Positions 8,944 through 17,759 of a DNA stretch of 64,000 nt are shown in pieces (position 1 is the first letter of the stretch; every line of letters starts with the position of its first letter). This DNA is from JABCYV01 sp035512155 (lineage in GTDB: Bacteria > Acidobacteriota > Terriglobia > Terriglobales > Acidobacteriaceae), in contig DATKEN010000031.1 of assembly GCA_035512155.1 (NCBI GenBank), positions 62,001 to 126,000 on the forward strand, read 5' to 3'. Both the position numbers and the translations under genes were made by a program. The notes beneath the pieces were generated by a model, which saw only the letters and a program-made list of their open reading frames with translations, searched no databases and was not told the DNA's origin.

Positions 8944-10029
8944 CTAGTCCGCTGCCTTCGCATCCACACGCACTGGACGGAACGCCGGCATCACGTGTTT
9001 GGCAAACATGTGTTGCGTCTTGATGCTTTTCCAGTGATCCAGCCCGCCAAAGTTCGAAACAATCGCCAACTCGCCGATGCCACCTTTCGCTTCGAGGGCC
9101 TGCACCTGACGGATGACTCTCTCGGGCGGTCCGATGAATCCAATCTCCTGTTCCACGATTTCCTCATAGCTCAGCTTCGTGAGCGACTCGAGCGCGCCGC
9201 TGGCGTAGAAGCCATACCCCTTGGCGCGAAGCTCAGCTTTCTTCTCCTCACTCTGCAGCGACTCAATCGGAGACGCATTGAATGCCAGAAAGTTGTGCAA
9301 GGCCTGTTCGACCTCGCGGCGAATCATCTTCTCATCTTCGTCGATGTACACCGGTCGGATGTAAACGATGTCAGGCTGGTGGCGGTGTTCAGAGCAAGCC
9401 TTCTTGTAGATGTTTAGTGGGGCATCTAACACCTTCCATGGAAGCAATGGAGGCACGAATATTCCCCAACCCTTTTCGCCCGCCATCTGGTACGTGATGT
9501 CACTGGTTCCGCCGGTATAGAACTTAGGATGAGGTTTCTGCAGCGGCCGTGGCACTACACTGACATCCTTCACTTTGTAAAACTGCCCATCATAAGAAAA
9601 TTTCTCCTTGGTGAATGCCAACTCCAGAATGTCAATGGCTTCGTTGTAGCGTGGGCGGCTTTCTTCAAGTGGCAGGGCGGAAGGCCCGAAGAGCCATGCA
9701 TGCCCACGGCCCAAACCGCACTCCAGGCGCCCATTGGTGAGGATGTCGGTCTCGGCGATCATGCCTGCCAACCGCATCGGATTTTCCAGCGGCAGAGTGT
9801 GAAGCGCGGTGCGAAAGCGGATGTGATTGGTGCGCTGCGCGGCCGCCGCGAACATGGCCAGGGGATTGGCAGAAATGGAGAACTTCTGGAAGAAGTGATG
9901 ATCAATCACAGAGTAGACGTCGAAGCCACATTCGTCCGCGTGTTCGATCTGGCGCATGATTTCCCAAATCATGTCGTGGTGCGACTTGCCTGGCGGCGTC
10001 TGAATTTCGCAATAGATGCCAAATCGCAT
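8944..10029 (-). CDS. LLM-class flavin-dependent oxidoreductase (bacterial luciferase-like monooxygenase)
   Basis: The 361-aa protein has the TIM-barrel signatures of the luciferase-like family: MRFGIYCE at the start, an EHADECGFD segment, an ISANPLAMFAAAAQRT strand-helix and LGRGHAW. Members use FMNH2 with O2 for oxygenation or Baeyer-Villiger reactions, or use F420. A clear AGGGGAC-like ribosome site precedes ATG 10029. The flavin reductase gene just upstream argues for a two-component FMNH2-dependent monooxygenase, as in RutA/RutF. The F420 cluster next door means F420 use cannot be excluded. The substrate is unknown. Confidence 0.88.
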   Translation of the reverse strand: MRFGIYCEIQTPPGKSHHDMIWEIMRQIEHADECGFDVYSVIDHHFFQKFSISANPLAMFAAAAQRTNHIRFRTALHTLPLENPMRLAGMIAETDILTNGRLECGLGRGHAWLFGPSALPLEESRPRYNEAIDILELAFTKEKFSYDGQFYKVKDVSVVPRPLQKPHPKFYTGGTSDITYQMAGEKGWGIFVPPLLPWKVLDAPLNIYKKACSEHRHQPDIVYIRPVYIDEDEKMIRREVEQALHNFLAFNASPIESLQSEEKKAELRAKGYGFYASGALESLTKLSYEEIVEQEIGFIGPPERVIRQVQALEAKGGIGELAIVSNFGGLDHWKSIKTQHMFAKHVMPAFRPVRVDAKAAD

Positions 10030-10042
10030 TGCTTGTCCCCTT

Positions 10043-10606
10043 TTAGTGTTTGGAGCGACTCGAGCGGTCGAATTCAGAGCTTGCGCGACTTGCCGTTGTG
10101 GTGGAGGAATCGTACGCCTCCGCCCCTATCGCACGATACTTTCCACGAAAGAATAGCAACGGATCGCCATCGCGTACCACTACATCCTCGACTTCAGCGA
10201 TAAAGATAGTGTGGTCTCCCGCGTCTTCGGCGGTGCGCAGACGGCACTCCAAATAGGCCAGAGCGCCATGAAGCACCGGCGTCCCGTGCGTGGTTCGGTC
10301 AAACTGTGCGCCGGCTTCTCGCTCGGCATCCTGGTGGGTCTGGCTGGCAAGCGCGTAATATTCCGAGATGGCGCGCTGGTTTTCCGTGAGCACATTCACT
10401 CCGAATCGCTTTTTAGCGTGCAGGTGTGCATGGGTGCGCGCCCGATGATCCACACAAACCAGCACCAGCATGGGATCGAGCGACACGGACGTAAATGCGT
10501 TTGCCGTCATACCATGTACTTCGCCTTCGTGGTCCACGGTGATCACCGTTACCCCGGTGGCAAAACAGCCCAGCGCCTTGCGGAATTCATCTTGGGTAAC
10601 ACTCAT
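10043..10606 (-). CDS. Flavin reductase family protein (HpaC/RutF-like)
   Basis: The 187-aa protein carries the flavin reductase fold pattern: FATGVTVITVDHEGEVHGMTAN followed by SVSLDPMLVLVCVD, and later HTIFIAEVEDV. Members reduce FMN or FAD with NAD(P)H and supply it to a partner oxygenase. The LLM monooxygenase gene starts 13 bp downstream, the usual arrangement for a two-component monooxygenase. The C-terminal ~20 residues are Ser/Arg-rich and not part of the core fold. Confidence 0.9.
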   Translation of the reverse strand: MSVTQDEFRKALGCFATGVTVITVDHEGEVHGMTANAFTSVSLDPMLVLVCVDHRARTHAHLHAKKRFGVNVLTENQRAISEYYALASQTHQDAEREAGAQFDRTTHGTPVLHGALAYLECRLRTAEDAGDHTIFIAEVEDVVVRDGDPLLFFRGKYRAIGAEAYDSSTTTASRASSEFDRSSRSKH

Positions 10607-10682
10607 AGAAAGGCTGGGGCTGCTATTGTCCTTGTCGAGATCCTAAACGGAGCAAGCCTCGCCCGCCCCGCCCTGTAAAGCC

Positions 10683-13600
10683 TTACCAAGTGAAGCGTGC
10701 TGCCAATTGTAACTGGCGCGGGTTGAACACTGCGCTAGGTGTTCCGTAGAGCGGATTAGGTGAACCCTCCCTGAAGGTCGCGCCCCCGCAACCGGGAGCC
10801 CCAGGAGCCGACGGGCAGAAGTCAGCCGCTCCATAGCTGGTATTGAAGTAGTGAACATTTACCGTGTTCATGAGGTTGAACGCTTCGAATAGGAGACGAA
10901 GCTTCAACTTTTCTCGAATGGAGAAAGCGCGTTCCAGCCGCATGTCAACAGTCTGCAGTGAATCGCCCTTGAAGGTGTTGCGTGGTTCTCCACCGACTCG
11001 ATCATTGTTTCCGAAGACGTCGCCGTTGACATCAAAACCGGCATACTTGGTGAAGTATTGCGGCGACTGCAGGGTGACGATCGTACTGAAAGTAAAGTCG
11101 CGTAGAAGGAGATTCCAACTCGTAGGGCTTGAGAATATTGCATTGCCGACAAAGCGATGGCGGGCGTCATCCGCCGAGCTTGCCCGCTCGGCTCGAAAAT
11201 TGGCGCTGTCTTGGGGAATCAGGACGAAGCTCGGATTCGGCCCGTCATCAATCGAGTGGGAATACGTATAACTGATGGCGAAGGAGAAATTTCGCGCTAG
11301 CCGCTTGTTCAGGTTCACCAGCAGTCCGTCGTAGACGGAATCCCACTTCGAATCCGCCTCGAAGAACACGCTGAATTGCGGGTCGCGAAAGCCGGGGACA
11401 CCGGCTACGTGAGGCACGGTTGGAATGACCATTTGCGATGGATAAGCTGTGCAGTTTGGGGGCGTGATCGGCCCTCCTGGATTGAGCGGCGACGCGAAAT
11501 CGAAATAAACATTCTTACAACTGGTGCTTCCATTTGAATTGTGTACGAGGACACTGCCACTGGGGTCGGGTTGGTTTACGTTGTAGAAGCTACCAAGGTG
11601 TACGCCGCGCACGTGCACGCCTGAAATGCTTAGCACTGTATCTTTGAACGGCTGGAACTCCAAAGCGGCGCTGGCCTGAATCCCGTAAGGGTTCTGGTGG
11701 TCCTGGTTGAAACGCACGATGGTTGCATCTTGCAGGAAGCCTACCTTATCCAATGTGCAACCGGGGAAAATGAACGTACACGATGTACCGTTGGGGTAGG
11801 TTCCCTGCGTGAGCAGCGCATTGAGAGCAAGGAAGTTGATGCCTGGGGTACTGGCATAGCTGAAAAGGCCAGTATTGGCATTGAGGCCGTCTTCAAACGA
11901 ACGACCGGGATACTTTGCAAGCCCCCCACAAGAAGGCTGCTGGCACATGAGCAAAGGCGACGGAATGATTCCGTGAAACAACCCAAAGCCCGCGCGGAAT
12001 ACGGCACTATGGGACGTCCCCAAATCGTAGGCTAACCCAATCCGCGGATCAAAATTCTTAGACTGCGTGTTCAACACATGCGACGGCCAGGTTTCGAACT
12101 CCCAGCGTAGTCCTGCGTTGAGAGTCAGCCTTTGCGAAGCGCGCCACTTGTCCTGAATGTAGAGGCCGTTGTAGGTATGATCCAGAGTCGCAGAAGCCTG
12201 TTGCCGGATGGATTGCGATATGGGACCGCCGTGATAGACCGCGGTTCCTCCCTGCAGTGTAGGCTCGGTGAACGGCGGATTCGTACTTGTACTGAACCGC
12301 TCAAAGAAAATTACGAATGGGTCGGGGCAAGCCGCAACAGGGGGGCATCCGGCCGCACCGTCGGTGCCGAGAAAAGCCGGAAGGTTTGAGAAGTCGGCCT
12401 CGAATGGGTAGAAGAGCGGAAAGGATTCGTAGGTCGACACGCGATCGAAGTTGCCGCCAAAGCTGATGGTATGGTTGGACACATTGTGCGCCACGTTGTC
12501 CACCAGTTCGTAGCGTCCCTCGCGGTAAATGTCTGGGTTACCCCGGTTTACCCCGACCGCGAAGGTGTTTGCCACCTCCAGGTGCGGTTGAGTTGAAACA
12601 ACTGGAAAATCAAACGTACGATGCGCATACTGCATTCGGAGATCATTGATCCAGGACGGCGAAAATGTGGTCGTCAGACCGCCAGCCAGCGACTGATCGC
12701 GAATATTGTTGTTTTTAAAGGCCGAGGGCAGATCGAACCCGTTGTTAAGCGGCGATTGATTGGTCAGGCGATCGTCGTTGATAAAATAACGCACATACAA
12801 GTAGTTCCGACTACTCAGATTTTCGTCTAGCCGAAAGAAGCCGTTGTCGGTGTTCGCCGCTCGCAGTACGAATAGGTTTTCGGCCGGCAAGCCGAATACT
12901 TGGGTCTTAACCTGGTTAATGGCGGTGATGTTGCCCAGGACCGCGGAATTGTAAGTCGGCGATTCACCCCGCCTTTGGCCTTCGTAATTGGCGAAGATGA
13001 ACGTTTTATCCTTCTTGACGGGCCCGCCTAGCGAAGCTCCAAACTGGTTTTGCCGCAGGATATTAAATCCGGGCGCAGACAGAATGCTCTTGGCGTCCAT
13101 GACATTGTTGCGAAAGTATTCATAGAGCGATCCATGCCAGTTGTTGGTTCCGCTTTTTGTAATTATGTTCACAATGCCAGCCGTGGCGCGGCCGAACTCT
13201 GTGGTGTAATCGGTATTGATCACGCGAAATTCCTGAACCGCCTCTTGCGGTGGCGTCCCCCGCTGGATGCCTGACGCAGTCGAGATGTCATCAGCTCCGT
13301 CCACTGCGATGAAGTTGAAATGGATATTTTGCCCGGCAAAGGAAAGCTTGGTGACCGGCTCGACAATCACATCTGTGCTACCCGATGTCGTGTCCCCTAT
13401 CGTGACTCCGGGCGCCAAGAGCGCAAAGTCAATGAATTCCCGGCCATTGACTGGCAAGTTTTCAATTTTCTGCTCGTCGATCACCGAGCTGATCATGGTC
13501 CGCGTAGGCTCCGCGACTTCGCCAACATCCTGCACTGTTACCTCTGCCAGGACTTGACCAGGCGAAAGGTTGAAGTCCAGGTTTCCAGTCGCTCCAACAT

Positions 13601-13925
13601 CGAGATGGACCTTCTTGGCCGACTTCTGAAATCCTGTCTTCTCTGCGGTCACGGTGTACTCTCCAACAGGAAGCGACGAGATTTGGTAATCTCCAGTCGC
13701 AGTGGCCGTTGTAGAACGCGCGAAGCCCGTGTCGGCATTGACTACGTTGACTGTGGCTTGTGAAATCGCAGCTCCAGTCGTGTCGTAAACACGCCCCTGA
13801 ATGGTTACGGTTACTACCTGAGCGTGCAGCGGCAAAGCCGCAAGGCTTACTGCGATCAGGCATAGCGCGAAGTTCAGGCTCCTAAACCCGTTGCCCACGA
13901 CTCGGGTTGTAACTTTGGGCTCCAT
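10683..13925 (-). CDS. TonB-dependent receptor with N-terminal carboxypeptidase-regulatory-like domain (Oar-like)
   Basis: From ATG 13925 the product is 1,080 aa. This start is preferred over the in-frame codon at 13973 because AGGAGG lies 6-7 bases upstream and a good signal peptide follows (SLNFALCLIAVSLAALPLHAQ). After the signal comes a CarboxypepD_reg-like Ig domain (VTVTIQGRVYDTTGAAIS through GYTV-type repeats), then a plug domain with NLPVNGREFIDF and GRATAGIVNIITKSGTN, then a long beta-barrel ending in an aromatic residue (LAARFTW). Such proteins import large or scarce solutes across the outer membrane with TonB energy. It lies 44 bp downstream of the GntR gene, so it probably imports the substrate of this locus. 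Confidence 0.93.
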   Translation of the reverse strand: MEPKVTTRVVGNGFRSLNFALCLIAVSLAALPLHAQVVTVTIQGRVYDTTGAAISQATVNVVNADTGFARSTTATATGDYQISSLPVGEYTVTAEKTGFQKSAKKVHLDVGATGNLDFNLSPGQVLAEVTVQDVGEVAEPTRTMISSVIDEQKIENLPVNGREFIDFALLAPGVTIGDTTSGSTDVIVEPVTKLSFAGQNIHFNFIAVDGADDISTASGIQRGTPPQEAVQEFRVINTDYTTEFGRATAGIVNIITKSGTNNWHGSLYEYFRNNVMDAKSILSAPGFNILRQNQFGASLGGPVKKDKTFIFANYEGQRRGESPTYNSAVLGNITAINQVKTQVFGLPAENLFVLRAANTDNGFFRLDENLSSRNYLYVRYFINDDRLTNQSPLNNGFDLPSAFKNNNIRDQSLAGGLTTTFSPSWINDLRMQYAHRTFDFPVVSTQPHLEVANTFAVGVNRGNPDIYREGRYELVDNVAHNVSNHTISFGGNFDRVSTYESFPLFYPFEADFSNLPAFLGTDGAAGCPPVAACPDPFVIFFERFSTSTNPPFTEPTLQGGTAVYHGGPISQSIRQQASATLDHTYNGLYIQDKWRASQRLTLNAGLRWEFETWPSHVLNTQSKNFDPRIGLAYDLGTSHSAVFRAGFGLFHGIIPSPLLMCQQPSCGGLAKYPGRSFEDGLNANTGLFSYASTPGINFLALNALLTQGTYPNGTSCTFIFPGCTLDKVGFLQDATIVRFNQDHQNPYGIQASAALEFQPFKDTVLSISGVHVRGVHLGSFYNVNQPDPSGSVLVHNSNGSTSCKNVYFDFASPLNPGGPITPPNCTAYPSQMVIPTVPHVAGVPGFRDPQFSVFFEADSKWDSVYDGLLVNLNKRLARNFSFAISYTYSHSIDDGPNPSFVLIPQDSANFRAERASSADDARHRFVGNAIFSSPTSWNLLLRDFTFSTIVTLQSPQYFTKYAGFDVNGDVFGNNDRVGGEPRNTFKGDSLQTVDMRLERAFSIREKLKLRLLFEAFNLMNTVNVHYFNTSYGAADFCPSAPGAPGCGGATFREGSPNPLYGTPSAVFNPRQLQLAARFTW

Positions 13926-13969
13926 CGTCGCCTCCTTTAGTGCTGAATTTTCGCCAAGACCTCGCCGTG

Positions 13970-14638
13970 TCACCTCTTCTTTGAAATCTCCGTCATTACC
14001 TTGCTGAGCCTCAATTCGGAGTCATCCAGATGGCGGGCCAGGACGGTTGCGCACTGCTTAAGTTTTCCGGCTGCCAACAGCTGCCAAATCTTGCGGTGCG
14101 CCGGAACCAACCCACCGGGATCGTCGTGACGGCGATCCACCAGCACCATCCCCATCCGCAGCTCTCCGATAACCCGCTGATAGAACGATTCCAGGCGCCG
14201 GTTATGGAGAAATCGGATGAGCAGGCTGTGGAACTGCAGATCGAATTCGACGGCACGCACCCAGTCGCGCCTGCGTACCGCTCCCTCATAGCCCTCGAGG
14301 GCATTCTGCAGTTCCGGAAGCACGTCGGTATGGTTCGACTTGGCCGCGAGTATTGCTGGGATTTCCAACATCCGCCGCAGCTGGTAGATCTCCTGAACAT
14401 CCTTCAGGGAGAGCTGGGAGACCGCTACCCCGCGGTGGACGCTGCGTTTGAGCAGGCCTTCCAATGACAGAATGCGGGTGGCTTCCCGCATCGTATTCCT
14501 CGATACGCCGAGGGATGCACTGAGGGGCACCTCCTGGAGCGGAGTTCCGGGACGCAATTCGCCGTTAAGAATCCTCTGCCGCAGGACCGACGCCACCTGA
14601 TCGGCAACGCTGACTCGGTGGATCTGCGAGTGCTCCAT
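13970..14638 (-). CDS. GntR family transcriptional regulator, FCD (FadR) subfamily
   Basis: The product has an N-terminal winged helix (about 5-75: VADQVASVLRQRILNGELRPG, then LGVSRNTMREATRILSLEGLL) and a C-terminal all-helical FCD ligand domain (about 85-215) with the metal-binding-type pattern D..FH....H. FadR-type regulators respond to small carboxylates or pathway intermediates. I start at ATG 14638 (MEHSQIHRV); an ATG at 14692 would add 18 residues. It heads the minus-strand locus and is divergent from cofG. Palindromes in the shared intergenic region are candidate operators. Confidence 0.9.
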   Translation of the reverse strand: MEHSQIHRVSVADQVASVLRQRILNGELRPGTPLQEVPLSASLGVSRNTMREATRILSLEGLLKRSVHRGVAVSQLSLKDVQEIYQLRRMLEIPAILAAKSNHTDVLPELQNALEGYEGAVRRRDWVRAVEFDLQFHSLLIRFLHNRRLESFYQRVIGELRMGMVLVDRRHDDPGGLVPAHRKIWQLLAAGKLKQCATVLARHLDDSELRLSKVMTEISKKR

Positions 14639-14710
14639 AATGATGCTTGACACGGACGAGCTTGAGCGGAATGCGCGATATCTTGCGCTCACATGTTGGA
14701 GAAGTCAAGT

Positions 14711-14725
14711 GTTGAACAATTCAAC
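14711..14725. promoter_or_regulatory. Candidate operator palindrome upstream of the GntR gene
   Basis: GTTGAA-CAA-TTCAAC is a perfect 6-bp inverted repeat with a 3-base centre, 73 bp upstream of the chosen gntR start. It contains the half-site TGAACA, which recurs in a second palindrome beside cofG. Binding by the local GntR/FCD protein is inferred from position and symmetry only. Confidence 0.4.
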
Positions 14726-14909
14726 CCTCTCTGCGCAAAATCTGGATCGCGATTATGGCGGGTGGTTCGCGGGAGCAGGCGATGCTGCCGTCCGGCGAAT
14801 ATCGTGGCTTTACCCGCCCGCAGAAGCTGCGACACAATTACATTCTCATGTATGATTCCCGTGTCTGGCGTTGCTCTTGCAGTAGCATTCCTATCGAGAT
14901 CGGAAATGA

Positions 14910-14932
14910 CTGAACACTAGACGTTTGTTCAG
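14910..14932. promoter_or_regulatory. Candidate operator palindrome upstream of cofG
   Basis: CTGAACA and TGTTCAG form a perfect 7-bp inverted repeat separated by nine bases. The right arm overlaps a possible -35 element for cofG, so a bound protein would block transcription. It shares the half-site TGAACA with the palindrome near gntR. Confidence 0.45.
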
Positions 14933-14951
14933 CATTTGGAATCTATATAAG
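14925..14951 (+). promoter_or_regulatory. Possible cofG promoter with start point at or near the GTG
   Basis: TTGTTC (14925-14930) and TATAAG (14946-14951) are spaced by 15 bases, shorter than the 17-base optimum. The -10 ends only 5 bases before the cofG GTG and no Shine-Dalgarno is visible, so the transcript may be leaderless. The evidence is weak because the spacing is suboptimal. Confidence 0.35.
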
Positions 14952-14956
14952 AAACC

Positions 14957-16153
14957 GTGGCCGCCGAGCACACAACCTTGACTCCAGTCTCCCATACCCA
15001 CTTGGACGACCTACGCTCCGGCTTGCCTCTCTCCCGCGCGCTGGCCTGCCAACTGATTCGCGCGGGCGACCACGAACTCCCCGGGCTCCTTGCCGCTGCG
15101 GTCGCGGCTAAGCAGCGCTTCAAGCCAGATATCATTACCTACTCCCGTAAAGTCTTTATCCCTCTCACCAACCTCTGCCGGGATTATTGCGGCTATTGCA
15201 TCTTTCGGCGGGATCCGGGCGATGCTGGCGCGCACACTATGACTCCTGACGAAGTGCTGCAGGTAGCTCGCGCCGGAGAGAAGATGGGTTGCACCGAGGC
15301 CCTTTTCAGCTTGGGCGACAAACCCGAACTCGCATTTCCCGAGATGCGCGAGACGCTGCGACGCCTGGGTTACAACTCGACACTGCACTACCTCGAAGCC
15401 ATGTGCGACTTGGTACTGCGTGAAACTACCTTGTTGCCACATCCTAATCCGGGACTGCTGAGCGCCGATTGGATCCGGCGCCTGGCGGCGGTTTCACCCA
15501 GTATGGGGCTGATGCTGGAGACCACCAGCGACGCCCTGCTTCGGCCCGGCTGTGCACATGACAACGCACCCGACAAGCTCCCCAGCAAGCGCCTGCGCAC
15601 CATCGAAGAAGCAGGCAAACAGAATGTGCCTTTCACTACTGGCTTGCTCTTCGGAATCGGTGAGACCCCTGAGGATCGGGTGAACACACTCTTTGCTATT
15701 CGCGAACTTCACCTCCGCTACGGGCACATCCAAGAGGTCATCGTCCAGAACTTTCGCGCCAAGCCTGGCATTCCGATGCAGGACCGGCCCGAGCCCACCC
15801 ACGGCGAGATGCTCAGCACGGTAGCGGTGGCGAGATTGCTGCTGCCAGACGTCAACATTCAAGCTCCGCCCAATCTTTCAGCTCCGTATTACGATGAACT
15901 ACTCGGCGCCGGCATTAACGACTGGGGAGGGATCTCGCCCTTGACGCCCGATTTCATCAATCCCGAGAAACCTTGGCCGCATCTGGAAGAGCTTAGGTTG
16001 CGCACTGAAGCCAAGGGATATAGCTTGCGACCGCGACTTCCGATTTATCCTGAGTTCTTGCCCGCCGTCACCGCCGGTCCTGGGCTTCTCGCGGAGAAGG
16101 TCAGGGCAGCGGCGGATCGCGAAGGCTACGCTTGGAGGGCGACCGCGGCATGA
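14957..16153 (+). CDS. cofG: 7,8-didemethyl-8-hydroxy-5-deazariboflavin synthase subunit 1 (FO synthase, CofG)
   Basis: The 398-aa radical SAM protein has the cluster motif C-RDY-C-GY-C about 75 residues in (LTNLCRDYCGYCIF). It matches CofG rather than CofH: TMTPDEVLQVARAGEKMGCTEALFSLGDKPE and a later LHYLEAMCDLVLRET. Together with CofH it joins a tyrosine-derived fragment to a ribityl-diaminouracil to make FO, the deazaflavin chromophore of F420. The start is GTG at 14957. Its stop overlaps the cofD start by 4 bases. CofG and CofH are separate genes here, unlike the fused FbiC of actinobacteria. Confidence 0.95.
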   Translation: MAAEHTTLTPVSHTHLDDLRSGLPLSRALACQLIRAGDHELPGLLAAAVAAKQRFKPDIITYSRKVFIPLTNLCRDYCGYCIFRRDPGDAGAHTMTPDEVLQVARAGEKMGCTEALFSLGDKPELAFPEMRETLRRLGYNSTLHYLEAMCDLVLRETTLLPHPNPGLLSADWIRRLAAVSPSMGLMLETTSDALLRPGCAHDNAPDKLPSKRLRTIEEAGKQNVPFTTGLLFGIGETPEDRVNTLFAIRELHLRYGHIQEVIVQNFRAKPGIPMQDRPEPTHGEMLSTVAVARLLLPDVNIQAPPNLSAPYYDELLGAGINDWGGISPLTPDFINPEKPWPHLEELRLRTEAKGYSLRPRLPIYPEFLPAVTAGPGLLAEKVRAAADREGYAWRATAA

Positions 16154-17109
16154 TTGTTGTGCTTACCGGCGGAACTGGAGGCGCCAAATTCGTAGACGGT
16201 CTTCGGCAAGTGGTTTCCGCCAAGGAACTCACCATCATCGTTAATACCGGGGACGATCTCGAGTGGTGGGGATTGTACGTTTCGCCCGATCTGGATTCGA
16301 TTACCTACGTACTCGCGGGCGTGCTCAGCAAAGAACGCGGCTGGGGCGTGAAGGGAGACACCTTTTTCTGCCTGCAGGCCATGGGAGAGCTGGGAGAACC
16401 GATCTGGTTCCACACTGGCGACCGTGACCTCGCTGTTCACCTGTTTCGTTCGAAACTGTTGACGCAGGGAAAGACGCTGACGGAGGTGACCGCGGAGATT
16501 GCGGGCAAGATGGGAGTTCAGGCCCGTATTCTCCCCATGAGCGACTCTCGAGTCGAAACTCGGGTCGATACGCCAGTGGGCGAGCTTAGCTTCGAAGAAT
16601 ATTTCGTGCAACGCTGGTTTCAAGACCCCGTGAAATCTGTTCGCCTCGCCGGAGCCGCCGATGCTGAGCCTGCTCCGGGCGTGATTGATGCCATCATGTC
16701 GGCTAGTGTCGTGTTGCTGGCGCCGAGCAACCCAGTTACCAGCATCGGTCCCATTCTGGCCGTGCCAGGTATCACCAATGCGTTGAAGCAAACGCGGGCG
16801 CCTGTGGCTGCTGTCAGTCCAATTGTCGGCGGAGCGGCGGTTTCCGGACCAGCTGGAATTTTGATGGCTTCCCAGGGTCTGCCAGTTTCCATCGCCGGAA
16901 TTGCCCAGGCCTACCGGGAATTCCTGGACATTCTGGTTGTCGATACTCGCGATGCCCAGCCCGCGGAAGAGTTGCGACGGTCGGGATTACGCGTTCACTG
17001 CGCCAACACCGTCATGAATACGCCCGACGAAAAGGCTGCGCTTGCGCGCCAGGTGCTCTCGCTGGTCTCCGGAGAAAACGCAGCCCGCGCCGCCTCGGAC
17101 CCGTCATGA
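16150..17109 (+). CDS. cofD: 2-phospho-L-lactate transferase-type enzyme (CofD/FbiA)
   Basis: CofD transfers a phospholactyl-type moiety from its GDP-activated donor to FO, giving F420-0 or its dehydro form. The product begins MIVVLTGGTGGAKFVDGL, the family signature, and carries NTGDDLEWWGLYVSPDLDS and a SNPVTSIGPIL segment. The ATG at 16150 overlaps the cofG stop (ATGA), and GGAGGG lies about 10 bases upstream. An earlier in-frame start at 16132 inside cofG would add six residues and is less likely. The length of 319 aa is normal. The cofC start overlaps its stop by 4 bases. Confidence 0.95.
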   Translation: MIVVLTGGTGGAKFVDGLRQVVSAKELTIIVNTGDDLEWWGLYVSPDLDSITYVLAGVLSKERGWGVKGDTFFCLQAMGELGEPIWFHTGDRDLAVHLFRSKLLTQGKTLTEVTAEIAGKMGVQARILPMSDSRVETRVDTPVGELSFEEYFVQRWFQDPVKSVRLAGAADAEPAPGVIDAIMSASVVLLAPSNPVTSIGPILAVPGITNALKQTRAPVAAVSPIVGGAAVSGPAGILMASQGLPVSIAGIAQAYREFLDILVVDTRDAQPAEELRRSGLRVHCANTVMNTPDEKAALARQVLSLVSGENAARAASDPS

Positions 17110-17759
17110 TTCTCGTCCCCGTCAAGAGTCTTGCCAACGCCAAGCAACGGCTCGCGTCCATAGCCGACCAGTCCGACCGCACCGAATTGGCACAAGCCAT
17201 GCTGTTCGACGTGCTTGATATCCTCGCGACATGCGTAAGTCCTTACGAGGTCAGCGTGGTCACCAGCGATCCCTTTGCCCTCTATCTGGCCCAACGGTTT
17301 AATTTTGCCGTGATTCCCGATCATGCCAACCGCAGTGAGACGGACGCGATTGAGATGGCGACGCAAGTCTGCCAATCACGCGGCGTGGAGAGCACGCTCG
17401 TAATCCCTGGTGACATTCCGCTGATCCAGGCCTGGGAGCTGGAAAAGATTTTCGAGGTTGCGCCTCCTGAGGGATCTGTCCTCGCGCCCGCCGCAGACGG
17501 ACGGGGTACGAATGCAATCTGGCGTCGTCCCGCCGCCCTGTTTCCCTTGCGCTTCGGCAACGACAGCTTCAAACCGCATATGTCTACAGCTCGCGCCACC
17601 CAAAAACCCTGTGTCGTACTCTCGCTTCCCGGCATCGCACTGGACGTCGACAGTCCCTCCGATCTTGCCGAGCTCGCGGCCGCCCCTGGCGAAACCCGCG
17701 CCCAGCAGTTAATCCGGCGTTGGGACTTGGCCAGTCTGCCTCTGGCAGCGAATGAGTAA
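17106..17759 (+). CDS. cofC: 2-phospho-L-lactate (or phosphoenolpyruvate) guanylyltransferase, CofC/FbiD
   Basis: This 217-aa MobA-like nucleotidyltransferase starts MILVPVKSLANAKQRLA and has LVIPGDIPLI and APAADGRGTNAIW, typical of CofC. It activates a three-carbon phospho-acid with GTP for CofD. In archaea the acid is 2-phospho-L-lactate; in several bacteria it is phosphoenolpyruvate, or 3-phosphoglycerate in Paraburkholderia. Sequence reading alone does not tell which applies. It overlaps cofD by 4 bases and abuts cofE exactly (TAA then ATG). Confidence 0.92.
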   Translation: MILVPVKSLANAKQRLASIADQSDRTELAQAMLFDVLDILATCVSPYEVSVVTSDPFALYLAQRFNFAVIPDHANRSETDAIEMATQVCQSRGVESTLVIPGDIPLIQAWELEKIFEVAPPEGSVLAPAADGRGTNAIWRRPAALFPLRFGNDSFKPHMSTARATQKPCVVLSLPGIALDVDSPSDLAELAAAPGETRAQQLIRRWDLASLPLAANE

